From contig CAJQUW010001765.1 of the NCBI GenBank assembly GCA_907163375.1, forward strand, positions 45,666-109,665: 64,000 nt of DNA, written 5' to 3'. Below the pieces are notes generated by a model. The model saw only the letters and a program-made list of their open reading frames with translations, was not told where the DNA came from and ran no database searches. Below are positions 19,602-29,240 of the stretch, piece by piece. The position numbers were made by a program, and so were the translations under genes. This DNA is from Prostheceraeus crozeri (lineage: Eukaryota > Platyhelminthes > Polycladida > Euryleptidae). The first letter of the stretch is position 1; every line of letters begins with the position of its first letter.

Positions 19602-20975
19602 ATGGAAACCCCAAATTTAAAAAAATTATATTCGTCCGCATCATCCTGTTCTTCTTATTCGACGAGATCAACGGGATTTGAAAATAAATGTTTTGTTAAT
19701 AATAATAATAATAATAATACTATTACAAATCCATGTATAGATGTTAATCTTTTGTTTGAATTACAAGCCGAAATATTTAGAGAACAGACTAAAGGTTTAC
19801 CTTCTATAGAAACTAATTATTGTTTATTTCCAGGTGATCCATTTATTAAATTTATGGAGATTGTAAGTAAATATAATGATGTAGCTTATGTTGAATTAAA
19901 TAAAGAAAATATGGTTATAATAGGTCATAATAATGTATATGGGTTTATCAGAGCAGTTTTGCCGATTAGTAATACTGATTGGATAGAAACTAAAATTATT
20001 AATTATATCAATATTAAAGAATTAGTTAAAAAATTAAAATCTTTTTCGAAAGAAAAAATTAGATTATTTGTTGACGATCAAAATCAATATAACATTCACA
20101 TAGAGAGTAAAAAACATAATGAAGAATTATTATGTCAAGTTTATTATAGAGACACAATTTATAAACAAGAAACATTAGAAATGCCGCAAAGATATGATGA
20201 TGATACGTATATAGGATTATATTCAAACTTAAATATTAATTTATTAAAATCTTATAGAAATGGTTTAGCTCAACAAGAGAAAATTTATATGTGGACTACA
20301 CCTTATACTATTAACAATGACCATAATCATAATAAACGAACCGAAGGTTCTAGGGCTTTGCCCGATCTTAAAGAATCTTATGATAATAATGATAATAATA
20401 TAGATGATAATAATATAGATGATGATAATATAGATCATGATTCAGAAACATCTGAAAATGGTGTAAATGGTAAAAAAGATTATAAAAATATTAGTAATTA
20501 TAAAAATTTATCTAAATTTCATTTTCTTACAATTGAAAATAATAATGATGGTATAGTTGAAGATACTGTTAGACAACTATGCGTCGGGTCTACAAAATTT
20601 AAATTAGGATTTACATCTAATCAATTTAAAATTTTATCATCTTTAATAAAAACTAAAAGTGATTCAGATTATAGTGGTGTTATTAAATTTTCCAAAAGAG
20701 AACAAAGACCAATATTTTTCTCTATTATATTATTATCAGATGAGAAATGTAATTTAGAATTAGATATTCCAATAAGAGAATGGTATCCTATCAGGGAATG
20801 GCATTCTTTACCAAAAAGTGTAATTTATGATGATGAAGAAACAATTTATGATGATGTTGAAGAAACAATTTATGATGATGTTGAAGAAACAATTTATGAT
20901 GATGATGAAGAATCAATAGTTAGTGAAAATAAATTTAAATTATCTTTTGATAAAACATTATATGATGAAACTTAA
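19602..20975 (+). CDS. Polinton protein of unknown function, 457 aa, possibly clamp-like
   Basis: Not recognised with certainty. Residues about 50-230 and 290-390 look like two β-rich halves separated by an Asn/Asp-rich linker (residues 250-290). Segments such as FIKFMEIVSKYNDVAYVELN and ELVKKLKSFSKEKIRLFVDD recall the βαβ layout of PCNA-type processivity clamps. The C-terminus has three near-identical acidic repeats (TIYDDVEE). It is the only rightward gene in the middle of the element and converges on the polymerase region. Homopolymeric Asn and Asp runs reflect AAT/GAT triplet expansion. Confidence 0.6.
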   Translation: METPNLKKLYSSASSCSSYSTRSTGFENKCFVNNNNNNNTITNPCIDVNLLFELQAEIFREQTKGLPSIETNYCLFPGDPFIKFMEIVSKYNDVAYVELNKENMVIIGHNNVYGFIRAVLPISNTDWIETKIINYINIKELVKKLKSFSKEKIRLFVDDQNQYNIHIESKKHNEELLCQVYYRDTIYKQETLEMPQRYDDDTYIGLYSNLNINLLKSYRNGLAQQEKIYMWTTPYTINNDHNHNKRTEGSRALPDLKESYDNNDNNIDDNNIDDDNIDHDSETSENGVNGKKDYKNISNYKNLSKFHFLTIENNNDGIVEDTVRQLCVGSTKFKLGFTSNQFKILSSLIKTKSDSDYSGVIKFSKREQRPIFFSIILLSDEKCNLELDIPIREWYPIREWHSLPKSVIYDDEETIYDDVEETIYDDVEETIYDDDEESIVSENKFKLSFDKTLYDET

Positions 20976-21036
20976 TATGATAAAACTTAATAGAAAATAC
21001 CAAAATATTCGATAAATATATTTTCATATGTAATAA

Positions 21037-21215
21037 AATTTTTAGATGTAATGAATTTTTAGATGTAATAAGTTTTTAGATGTAATAAGTTTATAGATGT
21101 AATAAATTTTTTAGATGTAATAAGTTTATAGATGTAATAAGTTTTTAGATGGAATAAGTTTTTAGATGTTATAAATTTTTTAGATGTTATAAAATTTTTA
21201 GATGTAATAAAAAAA
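21037..21215. repeat. 16-17-bp minisatellite
   Basis: About ten units of TTTTTAGATGTAATAA, with variants GTTATA and GGAATA, fill the spacer between the convergent gene ends at 20975 and 21219. Confidence 0.85.
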
Positions 21216-21218
21216 TTA

Positions 21219-24200
21219 TTATTCCCACGTGTCATCATCATCACTTAAATTAATCTCACAGATGATTGTTTGAAATATTTCAGCTTGAATATCTTCTCCG
21301 TTATAAGGTAACATAATTTCATTTTCATCTGGTGCTTGACGTTTAAGAATATTTATTTGACCAGAAAATTTTTTTTCTTCAGTATTATTATTTTTATCAG
21401 GAATACTAATTCCAGTTTCTAAAGATCTTTTCCATGGTTTATTAACTGTAGTCGATAATGTTTTCCCCGAATATAATTTTAGAAAATCTTCTACTTTTAC
21501 TTTATCTTGTGAATATCCTTTGAATGTTTTCTTTTCACTAAGTCTCCCTTGTTCATCTACAGTAATACAGTATTTTACTTTAGGTGCAATAAACATTGCA
21601 AAAATAATTCCACCATTTCCATAATCATTTTTCCCTTGACACAATTCTCCTCCAACATATCCAGCAGCGTCTAATTTATTAAAGAGCTCATTGGAAATAT
21701 ATATTGAATCAGTATCTGTATAATGAATGTATTTTTCTTTGAAACCATTAATTTCTAAAATAAAGTTATTCATGATTCTTCTAGAGTGAGAACGAATGAA
21801 AGAACCTAAGTGTGATGGCATGAATGACGTCTTCCCATCTTTTACAATATTAGTTTTGAGAAATTCATCATCTTCCATTTCTACTTTCGCTAAATATTGT
21901 TCATCATTTAATTTTTCATAATCTTTTACTTCTTGAGTGAAATTTTTTCTCAATGTATTCTCATTCCATAAATGATATTTAGTGGTTATATCTTTTTGCA
22001 CAGTTTTGCCATATAGCGAATTCATCAATAATTTAATTAACTCATCACCTACAGTATTTCCTTATGTTTTATATCTTTTTCTCAAATTAAAAAGTTTTTC
22101 AATATAATTTCGAAATGGTGAAACTTGATAATTTTTTTCATAAATTATACCATCAGTAATATGTAAGATTTTCCCCCCACATCTAACAATTTCTTGTATG
22201 TCAACAGAAGTTAATACATCATAACATATACCATTTCTAAACCTGATTACTTTTACATGAGAATTATTATTTTGATTTTTAACTTTATCTTTAATAGGAA
22301 CTGGTTGGAAAAACATATCATTCGGATATTGAAACACAACAGAGAATATTCCAGTTTTAGGTCTAAATGTTTGTGTATTAAATTTATATACTATTTCCCG
22401 CTCTTCTTCTTGACGAAATTTTCTAGCTGATTCAGCTTTAGGGTATTCTGAATTTTCATCATACATAGCTGATGGATATAAAGATGTTGCATCAAAAGCC
22501 ATTAGAAATTCATTTTTTTGTTCAAGTAGTTGATTTGAAATTTTCTTACAAATTTCAGTTTTATCTCCTAAATCTCGATACTGTTTCATTAAATCTATTA
22601 AATTATTTCCAGGGGACAAAGCCCCACCAGCGTAGCGACCAGGTAAATACTGTTTTAATATTGGTAACAAGATGCTACAAAATGGCGATATGTATTTTCT
22701 TATATTTGCTGAAACTCTTCCACCTTTAACAGATTTTCTAATATAATTTCTAGCCCATAAATCTATATGAGAATGAATATTTATATTGTCATTTTGTACG
22801 CTTTTCATCCAACCGTTAAATGTTAAAGCAGAGGATGTCAAATAAGTAGTTATATCTTCACCAACTAAATCTTGCATAACATTATTATATTTGTAGATAC
22901 AAAAAGCTAAAGAAAGAATATCGTTAACTAAATATGGTCTCCATTCATTTTCTTTTTCTTTATAATTTTCATGTGTTATGTCTCCAATTTCATAATTTAA
23001 TTTACACACATTCGTAGGAATTTTAAAATTCTCACACCATTTAGAAAGACTTGTTTTTACATGTTGATAACTACATTTCATTATAATAGTTTGAAGTGCT
23101 AATTTACCTGAAGGTGAATCTTTTTTCATATTGTTTTTAAATCTAAAAGATTTTTGAATGTATCTACTAACACATTCAGTTGTATAAGGATTTTGTAATG
23201 AAGCAGTCAATATTCCTCTTGAAGTTTTAAGAGGCGGTTTAGATAATTTAAAATTAGCTTTTATCGGAAAATAGGAATCAAAACCTGATGAATTGTGAGC
23301 TATTAAAGTTACTCTAGAATAATTAAATTTTCCAAGAGTTTTAAAAAATTGATGGATCGGACATACGTCCTCTGGGTTTCCCCCGATCGAACATTCATCA
23401 TCCTCAGTTCTCGTAAATATTTTCACACAATTTTGAAGTTTATTAAATTCTAATTCAGTTAAATTATTATACTCATTAATCTGTTTTTTAAGTTTTTTAA
23501 TTTCATCTTCATCTTTTGATCGTTTAATTTTAATCATATCACTTAGCAAACGTGTTTCTAATTCTTTCAATCTTTGTTTCGGTAAACAACATATAAATTT
23601 ATTAAAATTAATAGCTCCTACAGCGTAAGGAATAGGATGAGCTGTTGAACAGTTTAGGATCGGGAAAAGTTTCGAGATCCCAAATATATGTTGAACCATA
23701 GTCAATTTTTTTCTTTGTTATGATTTTATATGGACGCGTTGTTAGATTTTCATCAGTAACTGTTTTATATATGGGTTTTAAATTATTTTCAATTTCTCTA
23801 ATAGCTTTTAATTTATGAGATTTATTAATTAAACAATAGTGACCAATTGTTGAACCTGCGTGAAAATAATTGTAATAAACATAATTATGAAACGTTTCAA
23901 TTCCTCTAGGATTTAAATGACGATTGGCAGGACTATAATATTGAACACATTCTCCAAAATATTTATTGAATTGAGAAAATTTACAGTTTGACATTACTCC
24001 TGTTCTGGATGTGGCTTTCTCTTTATATAAAAAATTATTAAACATTTCTTTCATCATTTCTCCTTGTTCTTCATTAAAACCTCGTAAAAAACATTATAAC
24101 ATTTAATAAAACAAAAATCTTCAGAAGGAATATAACAATATTCACCGAAATATTCTTTGATTCTATATTTCATATTAATCCCTGCCCCTCTATGCGATCT

Positions 24201-24728
24201 TTGTACTAACTTCATTCCAAAATCTTCATATTTAATATTACCTGTAAAAATCCATTCGTTAGCATCGGATTTCTCATCCAGATTCGAAAACCATGTTTCA
24301 AATGATTTTTTATTATAGAAGGTTACGTAAAAATTTTGAATTATATTTTCCTGATCTTTAACAACTTTTCCAAGTAAATTAATAATTTTACCATTTGCTA
24401 AAAGTTTCCGCATATCATTTACTACATTAATAAAAGATACATTTTCATATTTAATTTCATTTGGATTAAATAAATTACATAAATCATCACCAAGTTCATC
24501 CTTAATTCTATCATCAAAAAAGATATCAGTAATAGGGGTTTCTAATATTTCTTTTGTTCCACTTTTCTGTTTTTTAGTATTACGTCTAATACTACGCCTA
24601 GTACGTTTCTGTTTTTTTAATACGTTTACTACATCACGTTCACTATGTTTAATTTGCGCATCAAACTCAGCAATTTGTTTCTTGATTAATTCATCAATCC
24701 TAGACGTTTTGTCCGAGAGACATTTCAC
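21219..24728 (-). pseudogene. Polinton protein-primed DNA polymerase B region, broken
   Basis: The N-terminal part has a basic region and the Polinton-typical CFIKCYN segment. An exonuclease domain follows with DLE, an AHNSSGFDSYF block and a YLVNDILSL block. The polymerase palm shows DATSLYPS (motif A), NSLYG (motif B) and YTDTDSIY (motif C). Together these identify a family B, protein-primed polymerase that would copy the linear element from a terminal protein. The region is broken, with about three breaks. It converges with the 457-residue gene across a minisatellite. A GC-rich nested hairpin lies inside it at 23355-23388. Confidence 0.9.
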
Positions 24729-24760
24729 GATTCATATTTTTTAAAAGAAAAAATGAATTT

Positions 24761-25072
24761 TTACATAGAACCTCGGTTCCGTTTTTGCATATACACAGGA
24801 ATATGTAATTGATGTAATGTTTCTAATTCATGTGCTGTTAAATGTTCTTTCTTAACCAACCACCATAAATTATTATACGCCAAAAATACTCGGAAACTCC
24901 TTAAGCAAAGTGGAAAGTCTTTTGTTTTAACACACGGTTTAATACCATGTTTTGTTTTATAATCTGTAACGAGCGCTACGTATTTATGATGATAATAAAA
25001 TCTAACTTCTTTCTTCGAATTTACAGGATTTGTAGGATGACGATAATCTTTTAAAACTGGTACATGCTCTAT
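24761..25072 (-). other. Short open stretch of the Polinton, status unclear
   Basis: About 100 codons between the polymerase and ATPase regions encode a basic, aromatic-rich sequence (RFYYHHKYVALVTDYK, NLWWLVKKEHL). The amino-acid mix looks like real protein. I do not recognise a family, and cannot tell whether it is a separate small gene or a remnant. Its end overlaps the hairpin GAACC-TC-GGTTC (24768-24779). Confidence 0.4.
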
Positions 25073-25139
25073 CTATAATCATTCAACATATTTTTTTTTA
25101 TTTTTATTAACAAAAAATTTATAAGAAAAAATTGTTCGA

Positions 25140-25232
25140 TCACTCCTCGAAAATATTTTCTATAACTCTTTCACTCCTCGAAAATATTTTCTATAACTCT
25201 TTCACTCCTCGAAAATATTTTCTATAACTCTT
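25140..25232 (-). repeat. 31-bp tandem triplication at the ATPase 3' end
   Basis: Three identical units start at 25140, 25171 and 25202, each holding the last codons (VIENIFEE) of the ATPase frame. The two outer copies lie beyond the stop. Confidence 0.9.
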
Positions 25233-25820
25233 TCATGAATTTTTTTATCAATATTAATTGTGATAAATCCATAATCTTTTGACCAAGCATTGTTACACGA
25301 TTGTTTAAATTCATCTTTATTTCTTACACATAAATCTCTTAACAAATCACTTAAGTTTCTTGCATTTATTTCAAATAGTATAAATATATTTGCATTCTTT
25401 CTAATAACACTTCCGTCTAATGAATACATACTTTGTGTTAAATAAAATACACTACAGTTATTATGTCTACCTCTTGTGAAATAATTTCTCTGAACTGACT
25501 GATTTCTATCATTAACACAATCATCAAAAATTACACAATGTTTCATTGTTTTATCTAGTTTACTAGTATCTTGCATATTACCACTATCATCTATTAATTG
25601 TATTTTTTATATGCTTATTTTTATTAGATTCTACTAACTGATTATTTTTTGTTGCTTCTTCACACCACGAACTTATTTCTTCTTCATCTTCAGATTTTTC
25701 ATATTCTTTGAATAATGAAGCAATTGCAGTTTTTTTAAGATTATTTTCAAATCCATATTTTAAAAATTGATAGACGGGTTGTTCTGCTGTTGTTGTATAA
25801 ATTATACGATTGGTGTTAAT
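25202..25820 (-). pseudogene. Polinton packaging ATPase region (FtsK/HerA-A32 type), broken
   Basis: The C-terminal half is clear: a Walker B-like HCVIFDDCV, then RNYFTRGRHNNCSVFYLTQSMY, the sensor segment typical of Polinton and poxvirus A32-like genome-packaging ATPases, and a Phe/Ile-rich end. The enzyme would pump DNA into the capsid. The N-terminal half is not recognisable, and a G/T-rich tract lies next to it. The region is broken. Confidence 0.75.
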
Positions 25821-25825
25821 TCCTT

Positions 25826-26935
25826 TTATGGGGGTGTTGGTGGACGGGGTTTTGGGGACCGGTTGATGTGTGGGGAGGGGAATAATGAGGTGAAGGAATC
25901 TTGTTTAGGTCATTTTAGGGTGGTGTCGTTTTTGGTGGTGGAGGTTTGGGTTGGGGGGGGTGGTCGGGTTGGGTAGGGGGGATAGATGGGGGGTTTGTTT
26001 TTTTGGGTGGGGGGTGGGGGGGGGTGGGGGGGGGGCTTTTGTGTTGGGGTTTTGGTTTCGTCGCGTGAGGAGTGGTGGGTGGGGTGTCAGACAGTTAATA
26101 TTTTGTGAGTGGGATGTTGAGCAGGCTCTGAATTTTTTGGTGGGAGGGGCAAGGGGGATGATGGGTGGAGTTGGGGTGGGAGTGTTGTGGGTGGATGGGT
26201 GGTGGTATTTGTGTTGGTTGGTGGGGGGTTTGAACTGGGTTGAGTGATTAATTTGGGAGTATGGTTTTTGGGAGGTTTTAGGTTGTGGTTTGGGGTGTGG
26301 CTTGGGTAATGGGAGGTGACGCAGGACATTTTTGGGATCATTTGGTTCTTATTGGGTTGTGTGGGCTGGGTGGGGGGGTTTTGCTTGCTCAGTTAGGTGT
26401 TAAGGGTAGTGTAGAGAGGTTGCGTTTGAAGTAATTGCCTGAATTGCTATTGACAATGTGCGTGCTGGTGGTTTTGCTTCGGGGTGGAGGTGCGTAGGTT
26501 GGTTGGTGGTATTGGGGACGAAACCGTTCGGAAGGGGGGGATTTCCGGATTTTTGGGGTTGGGGGGATGTGCGGTGTTTGGGGGTGTAAGTTTGGGAGAT
26601 GTTGGGGATGGGGTTTTTGTTTTCTTCTTCGTTTTGAATGAACCTGGAAGATATAGAGGTTATGTTAATGGTTGTTACTTTGTTTTGCCTTGTGCCTGGG
26701 TGAAATCAGTTATGGTGTTCTGAGCTACTGAGGGGTGGATTTAAGGGGTGTGTGTGTAGGGTATGTGGGGGTGTGCGTTGTTTAGTGGATTGGATTGGGG
26801 TGTTGGGTGTGGGTGGGACTTTTGGTGTTGGGGGGGAGTTTGGTCTATTGGGGGGGTGTGGTTGGTGTGGGTTGTTTGGGGGGTTATAGATTTCGGTAGT
26901 GGGATAAATATGAGAGGATTTGGGGAGTTTCCCTT
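25826..26935. other. 1.1-kb G/T-rich low-complexity tract
   Basis: The plus strand is dominated by G and T with many G-runs, most extreme at 25930-26050 and 26760-26880; 26380-26520 and 26630-26720 are more mixed. Open frames here encode only Gly/Val/Trp-rich or Pro/Thr-rich translations and are not genes. The composition is unlike everything else in the window. It may be an expanded low-complexity insert or a base-calling or assembly artefact. Confidence 0.8.
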
Positions 26936-27009
26936 GTTGCTCTGTCAAATTTTCTAAATGATTATTAATTTTGTCTAAATCTGCTGAACACATTTTTAAA
27001 CTAAAAAAA

Positions 27010-27100
27010 TTAAATAAATATTATAGATAAAAATCGTAGATAAAAATCATAGATAAAAATCATAGATAAAAATCATAAATAAAAATCATAGATAAAAATT
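27010..27100. repeat. 13-bp tandem repeat in Polinton spacer
   Basis: About six units of ATAGATAAAAATC, with small variants, between the stop of the leftward gene at 27099 and the G/T-rich tract. Confidence 0.85.
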
Positions 27101-27926
27101 AGGAACAACATATTTCAGCTACACTTTTATAATCCTCTTCATTTAGAATCTTCTTTTCGAACAGTCTTTTCAATATAGCATGAATTTCATTGAAACTAGA
27201 ATTATGTCCTTCTTTTATTGCAGATATTAAAATATTTAATCTATTTAGTAATTCTTGTGGATCATCTGGTAAAAATATGGTTGTTTCTGTTTTCTGTTTT
27301 TCAGATAAACCTTTTCCTACTTTAACTCCCGTTGATAATAAATTTTCTAATTGTTTATAACGTCTAAGAGTTTTTACTGCACCAACTCTATCTAACATAG
27401 CTTTATATTTTATAAGATCATCTACAGCATAATTATTTAAATCTGCTCCTCTTAAAAGATTAACAAAATTTCTATCTAAATTAAAAGGAGATTTATCTGG
27501 TGAAAAAATTAAACCTCGAAAAGGTTGTGGAAATATTTCTTTTTGTCCGAGATAAAATCTAGGTATTGTTTTTCCATCTATAAATGAAATAGAATGTTCA
27601 AATTGCATAGATTTTGGTAATTTCTTATTAATGTTTGATTCTAGTAATCCATAGTCATCTAATATAGTTTTGTGCTCTGGATCTGTTATATCAATTTGTT
27701 TATCATTATTTGTACTTTCTTTTTCAAGAGTTTTAAATGGTTTCATAGTTTTCTCAAAATCAGTTTTTACTTGCTCGGTTTGCTGCATTTTTTCAAACAT
27801 ATCAGATTGAATACCAGCTTTTATCATTCTATGTTGAAGATGATTTTCTTTCATAATTTTTCTTTGTTTTATTAACTCTTCTAATTGTTTTATTCTTTTA
27901 AAATTATCAGCTCTAATTTTATCCAT
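27099..27926 (-). CDS. Polinton conserved protein (possibly DUF8207-like), 276 aa
   Basis: I take the ATG at 27926 (MDKIRADNF), which follows an A-rich leader like those of other genes here; an upstream in-frame start is possible. The first 90 residues are a coiled, charged region. A later stretch, with LGQKEIF, FRGLIF and NNYAVDDLIKYKAMLDRVGAVK, resembles a domain found in many invertebrate Polinton proteins (a Y.GT.GL...Y...D...Yk.iL..t.A pattern) that I recall as DUF8207. The function of that family is unknown. The frame is open, on the same strand as the ATPase. Confidence 0.55.
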   Translation of the reverse strand: MDKIRADNFKRIKQLEELIKQRKIMKENHLQHRMIKAGIQSDMFEKMQQTEQVKTDFEKTMKPFKTLEKESTNNDKQIDITDPEHKTILDDYGLLESNINKKLPKSMQFEHSISFIDGKTIPRFYLGQKEIFPQPFRGLIFSPDKSPFNLDRNFVNLLRGADLNNYAVDDLIKYKAMLDRVGAVKTLRRYKQLENLLSTGVKVGKGLSEKQKTETTIFLPDDPQELLNRLNILISAIKEGHNSSFNEIHAILKRLFEKKILNEEDYKSVAEICCS

Positions 27927-28047
27927 TTTTAAAATATAATATTTGAATTTTGTGGTAACATTGGAATACAGCAAAAACATTTTACTGAACAAATTATTTT
28001 TTTATTGCTTTGTTGTTTGACATCTTTTCGTTTAAAGTTTTCTCGTT

Positions 28048-28698
28048 TTAAGTTTTTTTTAATAAAGTTTTGCTTAAATTTTCGCTTAAAGTTTTTAGCT
28101 CTTCTAAAAAAAATTTGTCATTTTCTTCATTAGAAATTTTACCATCACTCGAAATTTTGCCATCCTGTTTATTCTTATCATCAACTTTTTCGGACTTTAA
28201 ATGAAATGGCGTTTTATTAGCTTCATTAGCTATTTGATCAAATTTTTCAATCTCATCTAACGTAATAACATTATCATCACATACTCTTTGAAAGTAGTAA
28301 TGTAGTTTATCATAGACTTCTTTAATATGTAAATGCTTAGTTTTTAATGATTTTCGTTTCTTAGTTATTAAAGATTTATCTAACATTGTAACAAGTGAAG
28401 TTGCAAAAACACCCGTACCTGTTAAAGCTGTAGCAACTACTGGAATTACTAAAACACCTGAAGATATAACAATTGTTAAAGCAGCTAAACTTATTGTTAA
28501 GAATATGCCAATTCCTTGTGTTACATTCTTAACTTTAGACCATCTCTTTCTTAATTTATTATAATGTTCTAATCTAAGTAATAATTGCGATTCCTTATCT
28601 TTCATATAACGTACTCTATCTTTGTGTTTTGCAATATCCATTTCATATGATAATGAAGGATATATTCTTGCGGTTTCATCCACTTTTGTTTCTTCCAT
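28048..28698 (-). CDS. Polinton membrane protein, 216 aa
   Basis: Start at the ATG at 28698; the frame extends a little upstream but without ATG. Residues 10-60 hold Arg/Lys-rich helices (RIYPSLSYEMDIAKHKDRVR). Residues 61-107 form one or two membrane spans (IGIFLTISLAALTIVISSGV then a Val/Ala/Thr-rich part). A basic loop and a charged, coiled C-terminus follow. It is the outermost gene at the right end. Its 5' part lies within the terminal inverted repeat, so a truncated copy exists at 12629-12883. The family is not recognised; a membrane-associated virion or exit function is possible. Confidence 0.6.
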   Translation of the reverse strand: MEETKVDETARIYPSLSYEMDIAKHKDRVRYMKDKESQLLLRLEHYNKLRKRWSKVKNVTQGIGIFLTISLAALTIVISSGVLVIPVVATALTGTGVFATSLVTMLDKSLITKKRKSLKTKHLHIKEVYDKLHYYFQRVCDDNVITLDEIEKFDQIANEANKTPFHLKSEKVDDKNKQDGKISSDGKISNEENDKFFLEELKTLSENLSKTLLKKT

Positions 28699-29161
28699 TT
28701 TTAAAGAAATATTATTAGTCACATGTTATATTTTAAAAACCTAAAAGATAGATAAAATTCATGAATTTGAAATTCTCAACTTTTATGATTTTCGGTGTCC
28801 GGTTTTTACATGACCTGGAACGGTCATGATTTAAGCGAGAAAATTGTAATTCACAAATTTTGAGATTCTTAACTTTTATGATTTTTTCGGTGTCCTGCAA
28901 CGGTCATGATTTAAGCGGGGGTGAAAATTGTAATTCTCAAATTTTAAGATTTTGAAAAATTTGAAAAATTGGGTATTTTTAAAAACGCTTAAATTTTCGC
29001 CCTTCGGCCTTCGGCCACGTGAAATTTGAAGTCTACCTAAATTTTTGAAATTTTGAAATTTTGATTTTTTGAAAAAACCCGCAAAAATGTGACATCCGGC
29101 GCAAGCGAAGCGAAGCAAAGCGAAGCGAAGCGTCGCGCCGGATGTCACACTATATACTACT
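28548..29161 (-). repeat. Polinton right terminal inverted repeat
   Basis: Mirror of 12172-12783, ending CTATATACTACT. It includes the 5' part of the membrane protein gene, the GGCCGAAGG patch and the subterminal hairpin at 29091-29151. The 6-bp duplication GACGAG follows at 29162-29167. Confidence 0.95.
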
Positions 29162-29240
29162 GACGAGCTCGCACCCTCTTCACTATGCCACACAGACGTT
29201 GTAAAATGAATGCGAGTGAAGTCAGAATATCTGCTTATAT
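29162..29240 (-). repeat. tRNA-like SINE, part right of the Polinton
   Basis: On the minus strand this reads from GACTTCACTCGCATTCAT through GTGTGGCATAGTGAAGAGGG (A-box-like) to GTGCGAGCTCGTC, where the Polinton begins. The sequence continues at 12171 on the far side. It is similar to 31345-31455. Confidence 0.7.

Larger units (their letters stand above)
12172..29161. mobile_element. Polinton/Maverick element, broken
   Basis: 16,990 bases with canonical termini AGTAGTATATAG...CTATATACTACT, flanked by the 6-bp duplication GACGAG at 12166-12171 and 29162-29167. It has long terminal inverted repeats and the hallmark gene set: adenovirus-type protease, retroviral-type integrase, major capsid protein, packaging ATPase and protein-primed DNA polymerase B. 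The terminal repeats are almost identical over about 610 bases, so the insertion or its last homogenisation is young. The element is broken, with about five or more breaks concentrated in polymerase, integrase and ATPase; the remaining main frames are open. It sits inside a tRNA-like SINE. Confidence 0.95.

Noticed and set aside
25767-26993. Several open frames in the G/T-rich tract
   Set aside because: Gly/Trp- or Pro/Thr-rich low-complexity translations on both strands; composition explains them.
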